IMG/VR virus record: IMGVR_UViG_3300015360_000012
Coordinates: 1-38,935 of that record
Origin: a virus
Direction: 5' to 3' (one strand)
DNA: 38,935 nt
The notes under the pieces are model-generated. The model searched no databases and had not been told where the DNA came from. It saw only the letters and a program-made list of their open reading frames with translations. Below, piece by piece: positions 38,616 to 38,935 of this stretch. Position numbers and translations under genes: made by a program. Position 1 is the first letter of the stretch. Every line of letters starts with the position of its first letter.

Positions 38616-38935
38616 AATGCCCTGCCTTTTTTGGTTCCGGCTGGTAACTGTGCTTTAACGGTACCGATCATTTGCAAAATCTCCGCATGATCTTCTGGAC
38701 TGTGCTCTTTTTCAACGTATTTTACGCTCGCCACAACAGGCACTAATCCGCCAAACGATTCAGACGATTCAGACTTCCGCCGCGGTATCGGCATGAATCG
38801 TTCCTGCGTCGCCGCCTTCAATCCGCCCTCGTTGCAACGCCGCATCCAATTCCCGAGGAATTTCAGCCGCGCCTTTTTGCGCCCGTTGGGTCGTTCGAAT
38901 TCCCACGAATGCGCCTTTTTCAATTCCCCGAAACG
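38612..38935 (-). CDS. Replisome organizer / replication initiator, C-terminal part (start at 834)
   Basis: This is the 3' part of the gene starting at 834. Bases 38813-38935 duplicate 1-123, so only 38612-38812 is new (66 codons and stop). It includes ERFMPIPRRKSESSESF and a helical EHSPEDHAEILQMIGTVKAQL near the C-terminus. A TTG here (38923) can look like a start, but the frame is open across the circular junction. Confidence 0.8.
   Translation of the reverse strand, partial: RFGELKKAHSWEFERPNGRKKARLKFLGNWMRRCNEGGLKAATQERFMPIPRRKSESSESFGGLVPVVASVKYVEKEHSPEDHAEILQMIGTVKAQLPAGTKKGRAL
38813..38935. repeat. Right copy of 123-bp terminal direct repeat
   Basis: Identical to 1-123; see the left copy. 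No other sequence is duplicated at the ends. Confidence 0.95.

Noticed and set aside
1-38935. tRNA or rRNA genes
   Set aside because: No cloverleaf with TTCGA-type arm and no rRNA-like sequence was noticed on reading both strands; a tRNA search program was not run.

Overview
The window is a complete circular tailed-phage genome, probably assembled from a metagenome and opened inside a gene. Its first 123 bases (1-123) are repeated exactly as its last 123 (38813-38935), so the unit genome is 38,812 bp. A contiguous virion set identifies a siphovirus: small and large terminase, a portal fused to a MuF-type domain, HK97-type protease and capsid, connector, HK97-gp10-like protein, tail terminator, tail tube, tape measure, distal tail protein, baseplate hub and fibre. 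The host cannot be named from the sequence. Shine-Dalgarno sites and sigma70-like promoters show that it is bacterial. Several exported proteins and a porin-like product suggest, but do not prove, a diderm host. No integrase of usual type and no CI-like repressor were recognised.

Layout. Almost everything is on the minus strand, so gene order runs from high to low coordinates. (a) 28.76-8.6 kb is the late operon: terminases, head, connector, tail, fibre, lysis; it ends at a strong terminator at 8.52-8.56 kb. (b) 8.36-1.8 kb is the recombination and DNA-modification operon: RecT annealase, PD-(D/E)XK exonuclease, small unknowns, an alanine-rich protein, a secreted carbohydrate-binding-like protein, a ParB-like protein and a C5 cytosine methyltransferase. 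A sigma70-like promoter at 8.49-8.52 kb is followed by an intrinsic terminator before recT, an attenuator arrangement. (c) 1.73 kb to the origin and on to 38.0 kb is the replication operon: three winged-helix-type genes, the last being a 344-residue replisome organizer that crosses the contig ends and carries iteron-like arrays, a likely replication origin. (d) 37.9-30.3 kb is an accessory block starting at a promoter at 37.9 kb. It holds many small Cys-rich proteins, exported proteins, a toroid-like enzyme candidate, RusA and tiny membrane peptides. (e) 29.4-30.4 kb is the only plus-strand stretch: a serine recombinase and a one-pass membrane protein.

How it fits together. The replication initiator would act on its internal iterons. 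RecT, the exonuclease and RusA would supply recombination and branch resolution. The headful-type TerL would package concatemers, and the M15 peptidase with membrane partners would lyse the host. The least explained signals are an 18-bp motif before three transcription units, a shared GGAGGCTCG leader before eight genes, the iteron-bearing initiator with its recently duplicated neighbours, and a set of exported or glycan-related proteins unusual in a phage of this size. Functional names come from motif recognition by eye; no database search was run.
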